In this document: positions 12,501 to 18,659 of the stretch, piece after piece
Layout: every line of letters begins with the position of its first letter
Numbering within the stretch: the first letter of the stretch is position 1
From: Kordiimonas pumila
GTDB taxonomy: Bacteria; Pseudomonadota; Alphaproteobacteria; Sphingomonadales; Kordiimonadaceae
Reading direction: 5' to 3'
NCBI RefSeq assembly: GCF_015240255.1
Contig: NZ_CP061205.1
Span: 1,199,501-1,263,500, forward strand
Length of the DNA: 64,000 nt
The notes under the pieces: generated by a model
What the model was told of the DNA's origin: nothing
What the model saw: only the letters and a program-made list of their open reading frames with translations
Database searches by the model: none
Translations under genes and position numbers: made by a program

Positions 12501-15500
12501 GAAGGGGTTCCTGTAAAAATAAGCCTGCCAACATACCCATTCGCGAGCGATATTTACTGGGTGCCGGGATTAGAGGCCCCTTCCCGTCACGCTGTTTTGA
12601 TAGAGCAGAAAGAGACGCTGTCATTGCTGTATGCGCCGTGTTGGCACGCAGAAGAGATTGTTAAACCTTCTAAAGCAAATGATGTGCGTAATCTGCTGGT
12701 TTTATGTCATGTGCGAGAGGAAGACAGTAAACAGATCAACGGCCTTGTCGCTGATGATGACCTGCATGTTTGGCATACAGGAAAGCCAGCGATTACCGGC
12801 AATTGTTATAAGGAATATGCAGCCAACCTTTTGGAATTGCTGAAAAAGGCTACGCAGAATACAAAAGAAAGAATCAATCTCCGTCTTGTTATTGATGCTG
12901 ATCATGACGGCGCATACCTGCGAGGCCTTGCCGGTATGCTGCGTTCCGCAAGCTTTGAAGCGCCGCATCTGTCCACGCAGCTTATTGAATATAGAGGCTG
13001 TAGCCATGAAATGTTGGTTTCCAATATTTCTAAAGAAGTTCAACAGCCTTTAGCGGGCGGCCATATTCGGTACAAAGATAACGAGCGTTTTAAGCAATAT
13101 TGGCGCGAGATCCCCACAGCTACTGATGGGCAAATGCCATGGAAAGACGGTGGTGTTTATCTTATTACTGGTGGGGCCGGGGGGATTGGCCTTCATATGG
13201 CCCGTGAGATTGCTGGGGCAGTTAAGAACGCCTCCTTATGGTTGATTGGACGCTCAACGCTTAGCGAGCAGCAGCAACAGGAACAGCACGCATTGACGGC
13301 AAACGTCTATTATAGGCAGGTTGACGTAACCTCTGAAGGCGACATAAGGGATTTAATTCAGGAAATCCAAAATACAGACGGCAAGCTTGACGGTGTTATT
13401 CATAGTGCAGGTCTAACCCGTGATGGATTGCTGCGGGTAAAAACAGCGCAGGATTTATATGATGTATTAGCGCCTAAGGTTGACGGCGCGATCAATATTG
13501 ATAAAGCAATTGGCGGTGCGCCGCTTGATTTCATGTTGCTGATGTCATCGGTTGCGGGTGCCCTTGGGAACGCTGGACAAACAGATTATGCCGCAGCAAA
13601 TGCCTTCCTAGATGGGTTTGCATCTGTGCGAAACAGGTTGACGCAACAAGGGCAGCGCCAAGGCCGAACGCTTTCAATGGATTGGCCTTATTGGCGAGAT
13701 GGCGGCATTACGTTAGATCAGCAATATATCCAAGCAATGGAACGTAATTACGGGGTGTTGCCGCTTGAGCTCTCCGAAGCTTTAATCGCTGTATCGACCG
13801 CGTTTGATAGTGAAAGTTTGGGTCAAGTGTTGGTGCTAAACGGTGATCATGACCGCTTGAGGGCAATGATGGCGTCGCAAGTTGTGCCCACCGCAGGCGC
13901 GGGGCTAGAGCAAGATGGTGCCTTTATTGCAGACGACGTTATCGGTTCACAGGGGCCGGTTTCTATGGGTCGCGAAGCAATAACCGCTGCTGTAGTTGCG
14001 GCCTTTGCTGAAACCCTGAGCATTCCGGCAGCGCGGCTGGATGCTGATAAGACCTTTGATAGATACGGGGTAGACTCTGTGTCAGCTCTGCATATTCTTG
14101 AACCGCTCAGTGACGTTTTTGGGGAATTGCCGCAGGCTATTTTGTTTGAGTATTCAACGATTAATAGCTTGGTTGATTATTTGTATGAAGCTTACGGCGG
14201 CCTATCTGTTGAGGCCCGTCAGGATGATAATATAGGTGCCCAAGAAAGCGTAAGGGGTGAAAATGAAATTAATATGTCGAAGGGGCTGGGTGAGGGTTGT
14301 TCGCCCTGGCTGAAACAAACGCCTGAACCGTGGCAAAGTCCTATGGGGGAAGGGCAAAGAGGCATCTGGATCGCCCAGCTAATGCAGCCGGATAGCAGCG
14401 TTTATAATGTGCCCATGGCTTTTCAGTTGAAGGGTATTGATGAAAAACTGCTTGGGCGGGCGTGCGCCCTCCTTTTACAGCGCTATCCTATCTTATCAGT
14501 TCGTGTTGACGATAGTGAAGCGTCTGCGCCCATGTTGCTTGCCTCGCCACTTGCTGAGGCACTTGTTCATATCACAATGTCCAAAGGTGTAAGCGCGGCA
14601 AACTTTATAAAATATCGAGCATCAATCCCGTTTGATTTGCGCAAGGCTGGCAAAATTAGGTTTGAATTCCTAACAGGCGGCCCCTTGAACAAAGGCGAGG
14701 CTATATTACTTGTCGTGGCCCACCACATGGTTGTGGATGCTACCTCCATGGCGACACTCGCCGCAGAGCTATGGCAAATCTATGATGACTTTACTCAAGG
14801 AATAACACCAAAGGCAGGGGACAGCCGCAATGCGCTTGATTATGCGCATTATATTGCGTGGGAGACTGCCTTATTACAGCGTGATCAAGGCAGGGCTGAA
14901 CTTGCTTATTGGCGGGACCAGTTGGCTTCTGACATACAAAAGCTGGATTTGCCTTTTGATGTTGCGGCTGACCAAGGTGCTGTTGCTAAACCAGAAACTT
15001 TAGAATGTTTCTTGCCCAGCGATGTGCTTGAATCTGCTGAAGCGGCAGCGCGGTTGATCGGTGTGTCTAAAGCCTCTTTCTTTATGGGGGTTTTCTCTAT
15101 GCTTTTGTATAAATATACGGGTCAAGGAGCGTTTACACTGGGTGTGCCAACAATGCGCCGGCCTGAAAGTGGCTTTGAGAAAACAGTTGGTTACTGTGCC
15201 AATATGATTCCTTTATCGGTTGATATGAAGGGGCATATGACAACGGATGTATTCTTCCGGTCACTGCATGCCAGACTGTTGACGGATCTTAAACATGGGA
15301 ATGTGCCTTACAGCCAGATTATTCGGGAAACCGCCATGCTTTACGGCAGTGATATGCTGTATCAAGCGACATTTTGTTATTTGAATATAGGGGGTGGTGC
15401 TGAAACTTCCTTGCAATTTAATCAGGGAAGCGCAGTTCTGGTGCCGAAGATCAGGCAGTCAAACGACACCTTTATTGGCGTTGATTTCTTTGAGCATACC

Positions 15501-18377
15501 AAGGGTGTCGATGCTGTATTTTCCTATGATGGTGCTCGTTTTTCGAGTGCATTCATTGATGACTTTATGGCGCATTTTAAGACATTGCTGCAAGAAGTGA
15601 TACGTCAGCCATCAGCAGCGATTGCCAACCAAACAGTCGTTTCACCAGAAGAAAAAAAACAGCAATTGAAATGGTGCGGCAAAGAACCCATCAGTAAGCC
15701 ATCTGTGCCAGTGCTTGATGCTATACGTGCGCGGGCCAAGGAAACCCCAGATGCACCAGCCATTGTGTGCGGCGAAAATGTGCTAAGTTATCGAGATTTA
15801 ATGAATAAAGTGAACCAGCTTTCGCGGTATTTTTTATCACAAGGCGTGAGGGCAGAGGATACTGTCGCTGTATTTTTGGAGCGCAGAGCTGATAGTATCG
15901 TCACACTTCTTGCGGTTATGTCGGTTGGTGCTGTTTGGCTTCCTCTGGACAGTGAAAGCCCAGGGGCTAGAAGCCGGTTAATTCTGCAAAATGCTTCTGT
16001 GCGGTTACTGATTACGCAGGCTCGTTTTGACGAAAAGGTGGCTACATTTGGGTTGAAACGAGGCCATATAGCTGTTCTTGAAAACATTGAGGAACATTTG
16101 CGGGCAATGAGTGACAGTGATATTGAACTTCATGCTGACCCGTTAAGCGCAGCTTATATAATATTCACATCTGGTTCTACAGGTGAGCCGAAAGGGGTTG
16201 TGGTTTCTCACGCATCTATTGCGGACCACGTGGGGATCATCGCAGAAAAATATAGCCTGCGAAATAGTGATGTTGTTTTACAGTTTGCATCCCACAGCAC
16301 GGACACGTCATTAGAGCAGATTTTGCCAACGCTGGCATGTGGTAGCAGCTTGGTCATGGTGGGTGAAAAATTACTGGCTCCAAGTGAGTTCTATAGGCTT
16401 CTCAATGGGGAAAATGTTACAGTTGCTGATATTCCCCCTGCCTACCTGCGGGAGATATTACTAGCGTGGCGCGGGAAAGAAGTGCCTGAAGGCCTCTTGA
16501 AACTTCGGCTGATTTTGGTTGGCGGTGAGGCTCTAACCGCGGATTTAGTCAGCCTTTGGCAAAACAGCATCTTGGGATGCGTGAAATTGATGAATGCTTA
16601 TGGCCCAACAGAAGCAACGATTACAACACTTACTTATGAAGTTACGCGTGACCAAAAATATGGCTCTATTGTACCCATTGGCCGCCCTCTTGATGGTGTT
16701 GTTGCCTATATTCTTGATGATAACGGTAACATTGTCCCTGAAGGCGTGAAAGGGGAGCTGTTTTTAGGGGGCAGACGCCTAGCCCTTGGGTATTTGGGTA
16801 ACGATAGCCTAACAGCGGAAAGATTCCCACTTATCGACATGGGGACTAATAGGGGCCGCCAACGATTATATCGTACAGGGGACCGGGTATCATATTTAAA
16901 AGGAAGTAATGGTGTCATTGTATTCCACGGGCGGATGGATAATCAGGTTAAGGTTCGTGGTTACCGTGTTGAACTGGGTGAGATTGAAGCAAAAATCCTT
17001 GACTATGATGATTGTAATGTAGCGGTACTGCCCCAATTAAACCAAAGCGGTGATACCGTTATAGTGGCATATGTTGAGGCGAATAGCGGTACTTTTGATA
17101 AAGCTGGCTTAAAGGATTATTTGAGGCGGGCGCTGCCAGAACATATGGTTCCTAACCGTATTCAATATCTGGAAAACTTACCTCTATCTAGCAGTGGAAA
17201 AATAGATAGGGTGATGCTTAAGAATCTTGAATTGCCTGCACTAGTGAGCGGTTATGAACAGGTTTCGCCTGTCAGTGATGTTGAAAAGCAGATATTAGAT
17301 TTATGGCAGCTGGTGCTGGATGATGTTGATACTAAAAGCATCAACAGTGTTGCAGTGCCATTTGACCAGTACGGCGGTAACAGTCTGTCAGCTGTACGCC
17401 TCATGGATGCGATTTCCACGGCTTTTAAGGTGCAGCTATCTTATGTGGAACTTCTGTCGGCACCGACGGTTGCCCAGCAGGCGAAAATTGTGGTTGATAA
17501 AATAGGCTCAGATGGTTCTGCCCGTTATGGGGATGACCCTTGCTTAGTTCCATTACAGATTTCTAACGATCCTAATCATGCAGATAAACCATTATTTTTA
17601 CTTCATCCTATTGGCGGTGAAGTAAGCTGCTATTTGCCACTGGTGAAGCAATTGCCACCAGAATTGTCTGTTTATGGTATCCGCGTGCCCGAAGGTGAGA
17701 ATTTATCCAGCGTACCTGATATGGCTAAACGGTATTTGAACGCCATTAAATCTGTTCAGCCAGAAGGCCCTTACCGTATTGCCGGGTGGTCGTTTGGTGG
17801 CTTGTTGGCGTATGAAGTTGCAGGTTTATTATCTGCAAATCAGGATGAAGTGAGCTTTGTTGGGCTTTTGGATAGCTATCCTTATGATATTATTGAGGAA
17901 ATGGAAGGTGAGTTTGATGCGGCTTCCTCTGCGAGCGATATATTTGAAAAGTTTTCCAGAGACTTGCTAAAGCTAACAGAAGGATACCCGGGGGCTACTC
18001 TTCCTGCCAGCATAGAAGAGTTAGCCAGCCAGGTCAGTAATCAGAAGCCATTGGCCACTATTGGTGTTTCGGATTTGCAAAATATGTATGATGTATTTGT
18101 GAATGCCTATGCTGCCTTTAAAACACACTCTTTATCAAGCAGTGAACTATCGATCACCTTGTTTCAGACTCAAAACGATTATACGAAGAAGGCTATCCGA
18201 TACTGGAAGTCATATACGAGTTTCGAGTGCAAAGTTTACTTAATGCCTGGGGATCATTATAGTTTCCTTCAGCATGAGAACTTGATGTCTTGGGTGTTGT
18301 GGTTACAGCTTGAACTTATGGACCCATCGACATCTGATCATCAGAAGAAAAGCTATAGCCTGATTGTTGAGGAGTAA
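582..18377 (+). CDS. Trans-AT hybrid polyketide synthase / nonribosomal peptide synthetase, terminal megasynthase with thioesterase
   Basis: A single frame of 5,931 residues encodes ACP1-[KS1-DH1-KR1-ACP2]-[KS2-ACP3]-[KS3-DH2-ACP4]-[KS4-KR2-ACP5]-[C-A-PCP]-TE. Active-site residues (numbered from the ATG at 582): KS cysteines 382, 1838, 2588 and 3582, each with HGTGT and GH histidine motifs; DH histidines 844 and 3037 in HxxxGxxxLP; KR tyrosines 1424 and 4336; carrier serines 92, 1585, 2349, 3328, 4499 and 5601; C-domain HHxxxDA from 4714; TE serine 5737 in GWSFG. No AT domain with GHSxG exists. Instead each KS is followed by the linker ending in (S/A)LPxYPF that is typical of trans-AT synthases, so a separate AT must load the ACPs. 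The ATG at 582 has a GAGGG ribosome site 6 bases upstream; a GTG at 558 in the same frame is less likely. The TE implies that this enzyme releases the finished chain. The product is unknown. Confidence 0.93.
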   Translation: MTERGPKDIRQKMAALLDAELVARGRARYAAERATQAPDAHEAQSNSGTIADTPDMTSLLRRDVTRLACQALEMQEDQLDPTENLANFGVDSIAITEVMVQISRFYGVSIAPTTFFEAKHLKHLSDILADRYAKQITAHYQAQVSDKATEKAEQPKAAKTPVMPAAWLERHKKLGSTLTNIKPVKVEAKAPGRVKAERPVQPQPASQKGDAAVEPIAIISMEGMFPNSPDIESLLENLLKGTDCIEEVPTSRWDWRKVEGDPKKGAFTQVKHGGFVPDHDLFDASFFNISPREAELIDPQHRLFMLSVWRLIEKAGYASSSLAGKKISIFLGINLLDHVDRVNSAGLMEAQQMTGLGHAFCPNRLSFMLDIHGPSEVVDTACSSSLVALHRAVMSIRHEGCEMAIAGGSNLMLGPKQHILFSKTGMLAADGRSKTFSKNADGYGRADGVGVVLLKPLSKAEADGDQILGLIKGSAEQHGGQGSSLTAPNSAAQARMIVEAHRRADVDPRSISYVECHGTGTPLGDPAEVEGLKLAFAQRYKDLGIEAPKGAKIGLGSIKSNIGHTETAAGVAGIIKILLSLQQKKLFKTLHCDDVNPLLTLEDSPFYLLQDGADWQSPECEGQFGPRTACISSFGAGGANAHVVIEEYHAEQRAVTNPVWSGAPAVVPLSAKNKAGLRQIVENILSVASQYDFSDLVYTLQVGRDAMRERAAFVASNTDELKEAILDYLSGNDNPAYHQGTILRGGDDHMNPAGSGAEAVAAAWVKGVSVDWAKYYAESQPKRLSLPLYPYALKRFSLPIEKGDQQETVPQDTPRPKAPLTPKAVSTTKFELELTGDEFFLTDHVILGQQILPGVAYLEMVQQAASMLIKAPITLKKTVWLKPMVVESVTTISIVFSQRGDSDWLAQVYAKTASGEQIEYAQIKVMQVGAFSAALADLDALKAQAGNSYSAEDIYRIFDDMKLSYGPGHRPVREIKCMYVNGLPQVLGKLVLPESIAGSLDQFALHPGLMDGAFQTVVGLGLHATSAPNETALPFAIDSVEYIKPLQDDIWVHVRATGAAEAGSQVQRSDIDLIAGDGSICVRLRGFMARLVKQPQAQPQETHIFKPHWSKVTEDTHSNTVFEKQHVLAFSPYIKELKDNAYSATLYDLGPLETDNIAVLYKDMASQILTAIQNIVKVPKFGPQLVQVVLPDDVALSPLTGIVGMLRTVRKEYPKVAAQLVSVSDQSPKAVSDILALAAETLEAPWLRLSSEGDLEQHQWDLREACEASRSVAFEDGKVYLITGGSGGIAGQLTRHILASAPNAHVVLTSRSAIDVDKLHWLKEDERRQVQYISADITVAESTVSLIDSIKKKHGHINGVFHAAGILDDGALLNKTEESLQAVLAPKVDGIVHLDKVLAGERLDFMILFSSIACALGNVGQTDYAAANGFLDGFARMREMRCTEGSRCGRTVSVAWPLWRDGGMQLSDDAVAGMTRTTGLTLLSSDAAIAAMMTLLSGESSHALVTSGDAEKITAFIKGGDLLSHDQKRSVNQPAPSQSAAMYADTGDMSAALILALKTIVSDELKVPVDELDVDEQLSEYGFDSIGFAQLANAINDHFNLDIIPTLFFECPSLDELSAYFISEYADQISEKLGISAPAVPTSQQEPAVTAPAAAPVKQPKRVEDGDDPVVIVGMSCQYPEAESVEEYWQNLLNNVDAISEIPADRWDWRDYWGDPLKEAGRTNIKWGGFIKNAGGFDPDFFGISRPEARLIDPQQRLLLQQTWRLFEDAGYAPKSFSGSDMGVFLGIADSAYSNIVARDVEQIEGYTMAGLAPSLGPNRISYFYNLHGPSVAVETACSSALVAVHRAIESIVAGRCSSAIAGGINLLLSPYTYIGFSKAGMLASDGRCKTFSADANGYARGEGLGLILLKRLSEAERAGDKILAIVRASGENHGGFATSLTAPNPKAQASLLRDVYRRSGVDPRTVSYIEAHGTGTPMGDPIEVEALTAAFKDLHREAEVQYGNSIETPARGLGSVKSNMGHLEIAAGIAGLMKVVLQMQAGTLVKSLHTETLNPYLKLDKGNFFVVDKNRPWQRVLDGDGHAQPFRAGVSSFGFGGSNAHVVLEEYIAPSSSVVSYSEPAGSYFVPISARTENQLQQSVARLKDYLAATGDQLSDIAYTLQVARQGMDQRIAIVAHSKSDLADKLSAYLKGQACTDLYASSVKGGRETVDILRNDDNFRKAAEQSVASGNYQTVASLWVRGFEVDWQVLNNQRICQKVALPGYPFETTSYWGAATAAVLPKEKPAAIIGATEAMPATNSPDANVVASVAVGADAILEKLVELAASVLEVDTDAIDVDAELGDFGFDSIVMTTFAGHVNETLDLDLSPADFFEFSTLAQLADHIAATADVQVSTAPAVPEHTQAISAVEVPNSSEGNDPVVIVGYSCNFPGARDADQFWQNLKRGTESISRVPEERWDWRALDGNPKTDTGKTNVHWGGFCDGMLEFDPAFFNISPREALLMDPQQRLLMTYVWKTIEDAGYDPTSFTGKKLAIFAGTAASDYRQLIGSAGGDEGYVATGSVASVGPNRMSYFLDVHGPSEPIETACSSSLVALHRAIRSLRDGECEAAIAGGVNTMLTPDAHINFSKAGMLSPDGHCKTFSKDANGYVRGEGVGFVLLKTLSSAKRDGDRILAIVKASGVNHGGHANSLTAPNTNAQAALLRDTYASAGVNAYDIGYIEAHGTGTALGDPVEINALKAAFGVSPENEAHYASRHCAIGSVKTNIGHLELAAGIAGIIKTLLQMEHKMLVPSLHSADLNPHIKLDGSPFRINQTLCSWEPFKDAEGHAIPRLAGVSSFGFGGVNAHIVLEEYMEAAHAAPVPPETDRHVFILSAKTESALREQAKTLYASLSNFEAKDARSIAFTLQVGRYAMIQRLAIVAASLSELGRYLQAYLAGETHDDIFVGSIPENHKSKTNGIFASDLPSDIASAWVEGQAIDWHAYYKTPVQRVQLPTYSFARDIYHIALSAKKQAQEDKPYKAFNGVIEADAFYLRDHMVMGKKILPGAMGLELVRFLSRDGSFTPVMLKNVSWRRPFELAEGTAKPQVSFTKTAVGGVNFVFEAADGGDAYMRGTIGNIGNVIDLVRQDIHQLQVSLLPVDAAVLYAKYQDLGIVYGSTFQVIENLYAGDGRVLAHLKLGQEAAKAKELALHPSILDGAFHAALALFGDDTDGSLALPIGLESIEVYRPLQSNMWAHLTVRSAAGGLIKLDIDLMDADGLVTAIIKSFTLKTLPKVKKPTIHEQENARGIEKPASLELYLTSMLSGFTDIPAEDIDMDVPLERYGMDSMLLTRMTETLEADFGELPATLFFDHLTLGSLLQYFADNHADKQAEIVSTQTHVKPLNVGMNDTSVARPYSEYDHPVDDIAIIGLSGRYPQADNLDEFWNNLVAGKDCITEIPKARWDHAVLVQAAKDSKLNIKSKWGGFVDGADRFDPLFFNISPAEAHYLDPQERLFMQCAWETIEDAGYTRQTLAPMEPPLGGSHVGVFVGVMWQEYQLYGAERYASGGAPIAMSGNGSSVANRVSYFCNFHGPSLTVDTMCSSSLTAIHLAVESIKSGSCSVALAGGVNLSSHSNKYVGLAQANFLSSNGKCESFGQGGDGYVPSEGVGAVLLKPLNKAVADKDQIYGVIRGSELNHGGQVNGYTVPNPHAQAAVISRALKRAGVDAGQIEYVEAHGTGTALGDPIEIAALTRAYESRNQAAQKCAIGSVKSNMGHAESAAGIAGLSKILLQFKHDQLVPSIHADTLNPKINFDKSPFRVQRENVAWKRRYINGLVQPRMAGLSSFGAGGSNAHFVVEDYQYETESLAHSGPYILPFSAHDKDTLKQVISRFRDFSKQLPDNKLASAAYCLQVGREAFDERIVLIVHSVADLAHKIDKALSSAFETLQGPHIYYGYVTFSGKRGVVPDASRLSDVARAWTGGAQVDWSLLWGEGVPVKISLPTYPFASDIYWVPGLEAPSRHAVLIEQKETLSLLYAPCWHAEEIVKPSKANDVRNLLVLCHVREEDSKQINGLVADDDLHVWHTGKPAITGNCYKEYAANLLELLKKATQNTKERINLRLVIDADHDGAYLRGLAGMLRSASFEAPHLSTQLIEYRGCSHEMLVSNISKEVQQPLAGGHIRYKDNERFKQYWREIPTATDGQMPWKDGGVYLITGGAGGIGLHMAREIAGAVKNASLWLIGRSTLSEQQQQEQHALTANVYYRQVDVTSEGDIRDLIQEIQNTDGKLDGVIHSAGLTRDGLLRVKTAQDLYDVLAPKVDGAINIDKAIGGAPLDFMLLMSSVAGALGNAGQTDYAAANAFLDGFASVRNRLTQQGQRQGRTLSMDWPYWRDGGITLDQQYIQAMERNYGVLPLELSEALIAVSTAFDSESLGQVLVLNGDHDRLRAMMASQVVPTAGAGLEQDGAFIADDVIGSQGPVSMGREAITAAVVAAFAETLSIPAARLDADKTFDRYGVDSVSALHILEPLSDVFGELPQAILFEYSTINSLVDYLYEAYGGLSVEARQDDNIGAQESVRGENEINMSKGLGEGCSPWLKQTPEPWQSPMGEGQRGIWIAQLMQPDSSVYNVPMAFQLKGIDEKLLGRACALLLQRYPILSVRVDDSEASAPMLLASPLAEALVHITMSKGVSAANFIKYRASIPFDLRKAGKIRFEFLTGGPLNKGEAILLVVAHHMVVDATSMATLAAELWQIYDDFTQGITPKAGDSRNALDYAHYIAWETALLQRDQGRAELAYWRDQLASDIQKLDLPFDVAADQGAVAKPETLECFLPSDVLESAEAAARLIGVSKASFFMGVFSMLLYKYTGQGAFTLGVPTMRRPESGFEKTVGYCANMIPLSVDMKGHMTTDVFFRSLHARLLTDLKHGNVPYSQIIRETAMLYGSDMLYQATFCYLNIGGGAETSLQFNQGSAVLVPKIRQSNDTFIGVDFFEHTKGVDAVFSYDGARFSSAFIDDFMAHFKTLLQEVIRQPSAAIANQTVVSPEEKKQQLKWCGKEPISKPSVPVLDAIRARAKETPDAPAIVCGENVLSYRDLMNKVNQLSRYFLSQGVRAEDTVAVFLERRADSIVTLLAVMSVGAVWLPLDSESPGARSRLILQNASVRLLITQARFDEKVATFGLKRGHIAVLENIEEHLRAMSDSDIELHADPLSAAYIIFTSGSTGEPKGVVVSHASIADHVGIIAEKYSLRNSDVVLQFASHSTDTSLEQILPTLACGSSLVMVGEKLLAPSEFYRLLNGENVTVADIPPAYLREILLAWRGKEVPEGLLKLRLILVGGEALTADLVSLWQNSILGCVKLMNAYGPTEATITTLTYEVTRDQKYGSIVPIGRPLDGVVAYILDDNGNIVPEGVKGELFLGGRRLALGYLGNDSLTAERFPLIDMGTNRGRQRLYRTGDRVSYLKGSNGVIVFHGRMDNQVKVRGYRVELGEIEAKILDYDDCNVAVLPQLNQSGDTVIVAYVEANSGTFDKAGLKDYLRRALPEHMVPNRIQYLENLPLSSSGKIDRVMLKNLELPALVSGYEQVSPVSDVEKQILDLWQLVLDDVDTKSINSVAVPFDQYGGNSLSAVRLMDAISTAFKVQLSYVELLSAPTVAQQAKIVVDKIGSDGSARYGDDPCLVPLQISNDPNHADKPLFLLHPIGGEVSCYLPLVKQLPPELSVYGIRVPEGENLSSVPDMAKRYLNAIKSVQPEGPYRIAGWSFGGLLAYEVAGLLSANQDEVSFVGLLDSYPYDIIEEMEGEFDAASSASDIFEKFSRDLLKLTEGYPGATLPASIEELASQVSNQKPLATIGVSDLQNMYDVFVNAYAAFKTHSLSSSELSITLFQTQNDYTKKAIRYWKSYTSFECKVYLMPGDHYSFLQHENLMSWVLWLQLELMDPSTSDHQKKSYSLIVEE
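768..980 (+). other. Megasynthase domain: N-terminal acyl carrier protein ACP1
   Basis: A carrier domain precedes the first ketosynthase. The phosphopantetheine serine is at residue 92 in GVDSI. No KS lies before it in this protein, so it most likely completes a module begun on the preceding, unseen polypeptide, a common split in trans-AT systems (inference). The Trp after the DSI motif that marks beta-branching ACPs is absent. A linker rich in Lys, Pro, Ala and Gln joins it to KS1. Confidence 0.85.
1222..5460 (+). other. Megasynthase module 1: KS1-DH1-KR1-ACP2
   Basis: KS1 spans about 1222-2523 (DTACSSS with catalytic Cys 382), followed by a KS-to-LPLYPY linker. DH1 spans about 3061-3860, with His 844 in the HxxxGxxxLP motif and Asp 1011 in DGAFQ. 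KR1, with its structural subdomain, spans about 3890-5110. Its TGGSGGIA cofactor loop, SS...Y...N catalytic set and LDD motif (AAGILDDG) are the mark of B-type ketoreductases that make D-configured alcohols. ACP2 (Ser 1585 in GFDSI) closes the module. A B-type KR with an intact DH is the usual arrangement for making a trans alkene, so one C2 extension to an alpha,beta-enoyl chain is predicted (inference from family rules). Confidence 0.85.
5572..7740 (+). other. Megasynthase module 2: KS2-ACP3 without reducing domains
   Basis: KS2 spans about 5572-6906, with ETACSSA (Cys 1838), HGTGT and KSNMGH all present. It is followed by the trans-AT linker ending GYPFE and a low-complexity Ala/Pro linker. 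ACP3 spans about 7525-7735 (Ser 2349 in GFDSI). There is no KR, DH, ER or methyltransferase domain, so unless a stand-alone enzyme acts in trans the beta-keto group survives. A ketone at this position could be a substrate for the upstream monooxygenase (speculative). Confidence 0.82.
7834..14210 (+). other. Megasynthase modules 3-4: KS3-DH2-ACP4-KS4-KR2-ACP5 (dehydrating-bimodule order)
   Basis: KS3 (about 7834-9141, Cys 2588) is followed by DH2 (about 9636-10400; His 3037, Asp 3197 in DGAFH) and ACP4 (Ser 3328 in GMDSM), with no KR before the DH. KS4 (about 10795-12105, DTMCSSS, Cys 3582), KR2 (about 12600-13830; TGGAGGIG, Tyr 4336) and ACP5 (Ser 4499) follow. In trans-AT pathways the order KS-DH-ACP-KS-KR-ACP is known as a dehydrating bimodule, in which the second KS often passes the chain without extending it and the KR and DH cooperate. 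Here KS4 keeps Cys, the HGTGT His and the KSNMGH His, so it could still extend. KR2 has LTRD where KR1 has LDD, so the two differ in type. Confidence 0.8.
14320..18370 (+). other. Megasynthase NRPS module and release domain: C-A-PCP-TE
   Basis: The condensation domain (about 14320-15610) has HHMVVDA, with Ala in place of the usual Gly. The adenylation domain (about 15700-17240) shows A3 FTSGSTGEPKG, A5 NAYGPTE, A8-type VRGYRVELGEIE and the A10 Lys in SSGKIDR. The PCP (about 17270-17490) has GGNSL with Ser 5601. The thioesterase (about 17580-18320) has Ser 5737, Asp 5764 in LLDSY and His 5892 in GDHYS. By hand alignment to GrsA the binding-pocket residues read D,T,E,D,L,G,A,I,T,K. Asp235 fits an alpha-amino acid, and two acidic pocket residues suggest a basic or amide side chain (inference, low certainty). 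The module adds one amino acid and releases the product. Confidence 0.85.
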
Positions 18378-18659
18378 GTTTACGTGTTAATTGGCGTGCA
18401 AAATTGCCTGCCTTAGCAGGGGTATCATCATTTAAAACTGGGTAGTGTCTCAGTTTGAAATTTAACACCCTCTTACCTTCCACGGCAACTCCACCCACGT
18501 GACTGGTCTGAAAACGTAACTTGCATCAATGGGCTGAGATTATTGATGATTGGAAAATAAAGATCAGGCTTGCTTTTTCATTTATAGAAACTAAAAGTTG
18601 TTAACAATACACGCCAACAGTGCATTCTCCTTTTTCATGTGGGGGATAAGGGGAAAAAA
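18378..18659. other. Intergenic region after the megasynthase
   Basis: No gene was found in these roughly 280 bases. A short hairpin (CCTGC, loop CTTA, GCAGG at 18407-18420) lies 30 bases after the stop but lacks a T-run, so it is only a weak terminator candidate. A perfect 10-base palindrome TTGTTAACAA sits at 18598-18607, about 50 bases before the adhesin start, and could be a regulator site. The ribosome site AAGGGG at 18648-18653 belongs to the next gene. Confidence 0.5.

Noticed and set aside
18407-18420. Strong terminator after the megasynthase
   Set aside because: The stem is only 5 bases and no T-run follows, so it is only mentioned within the intergenic entry.
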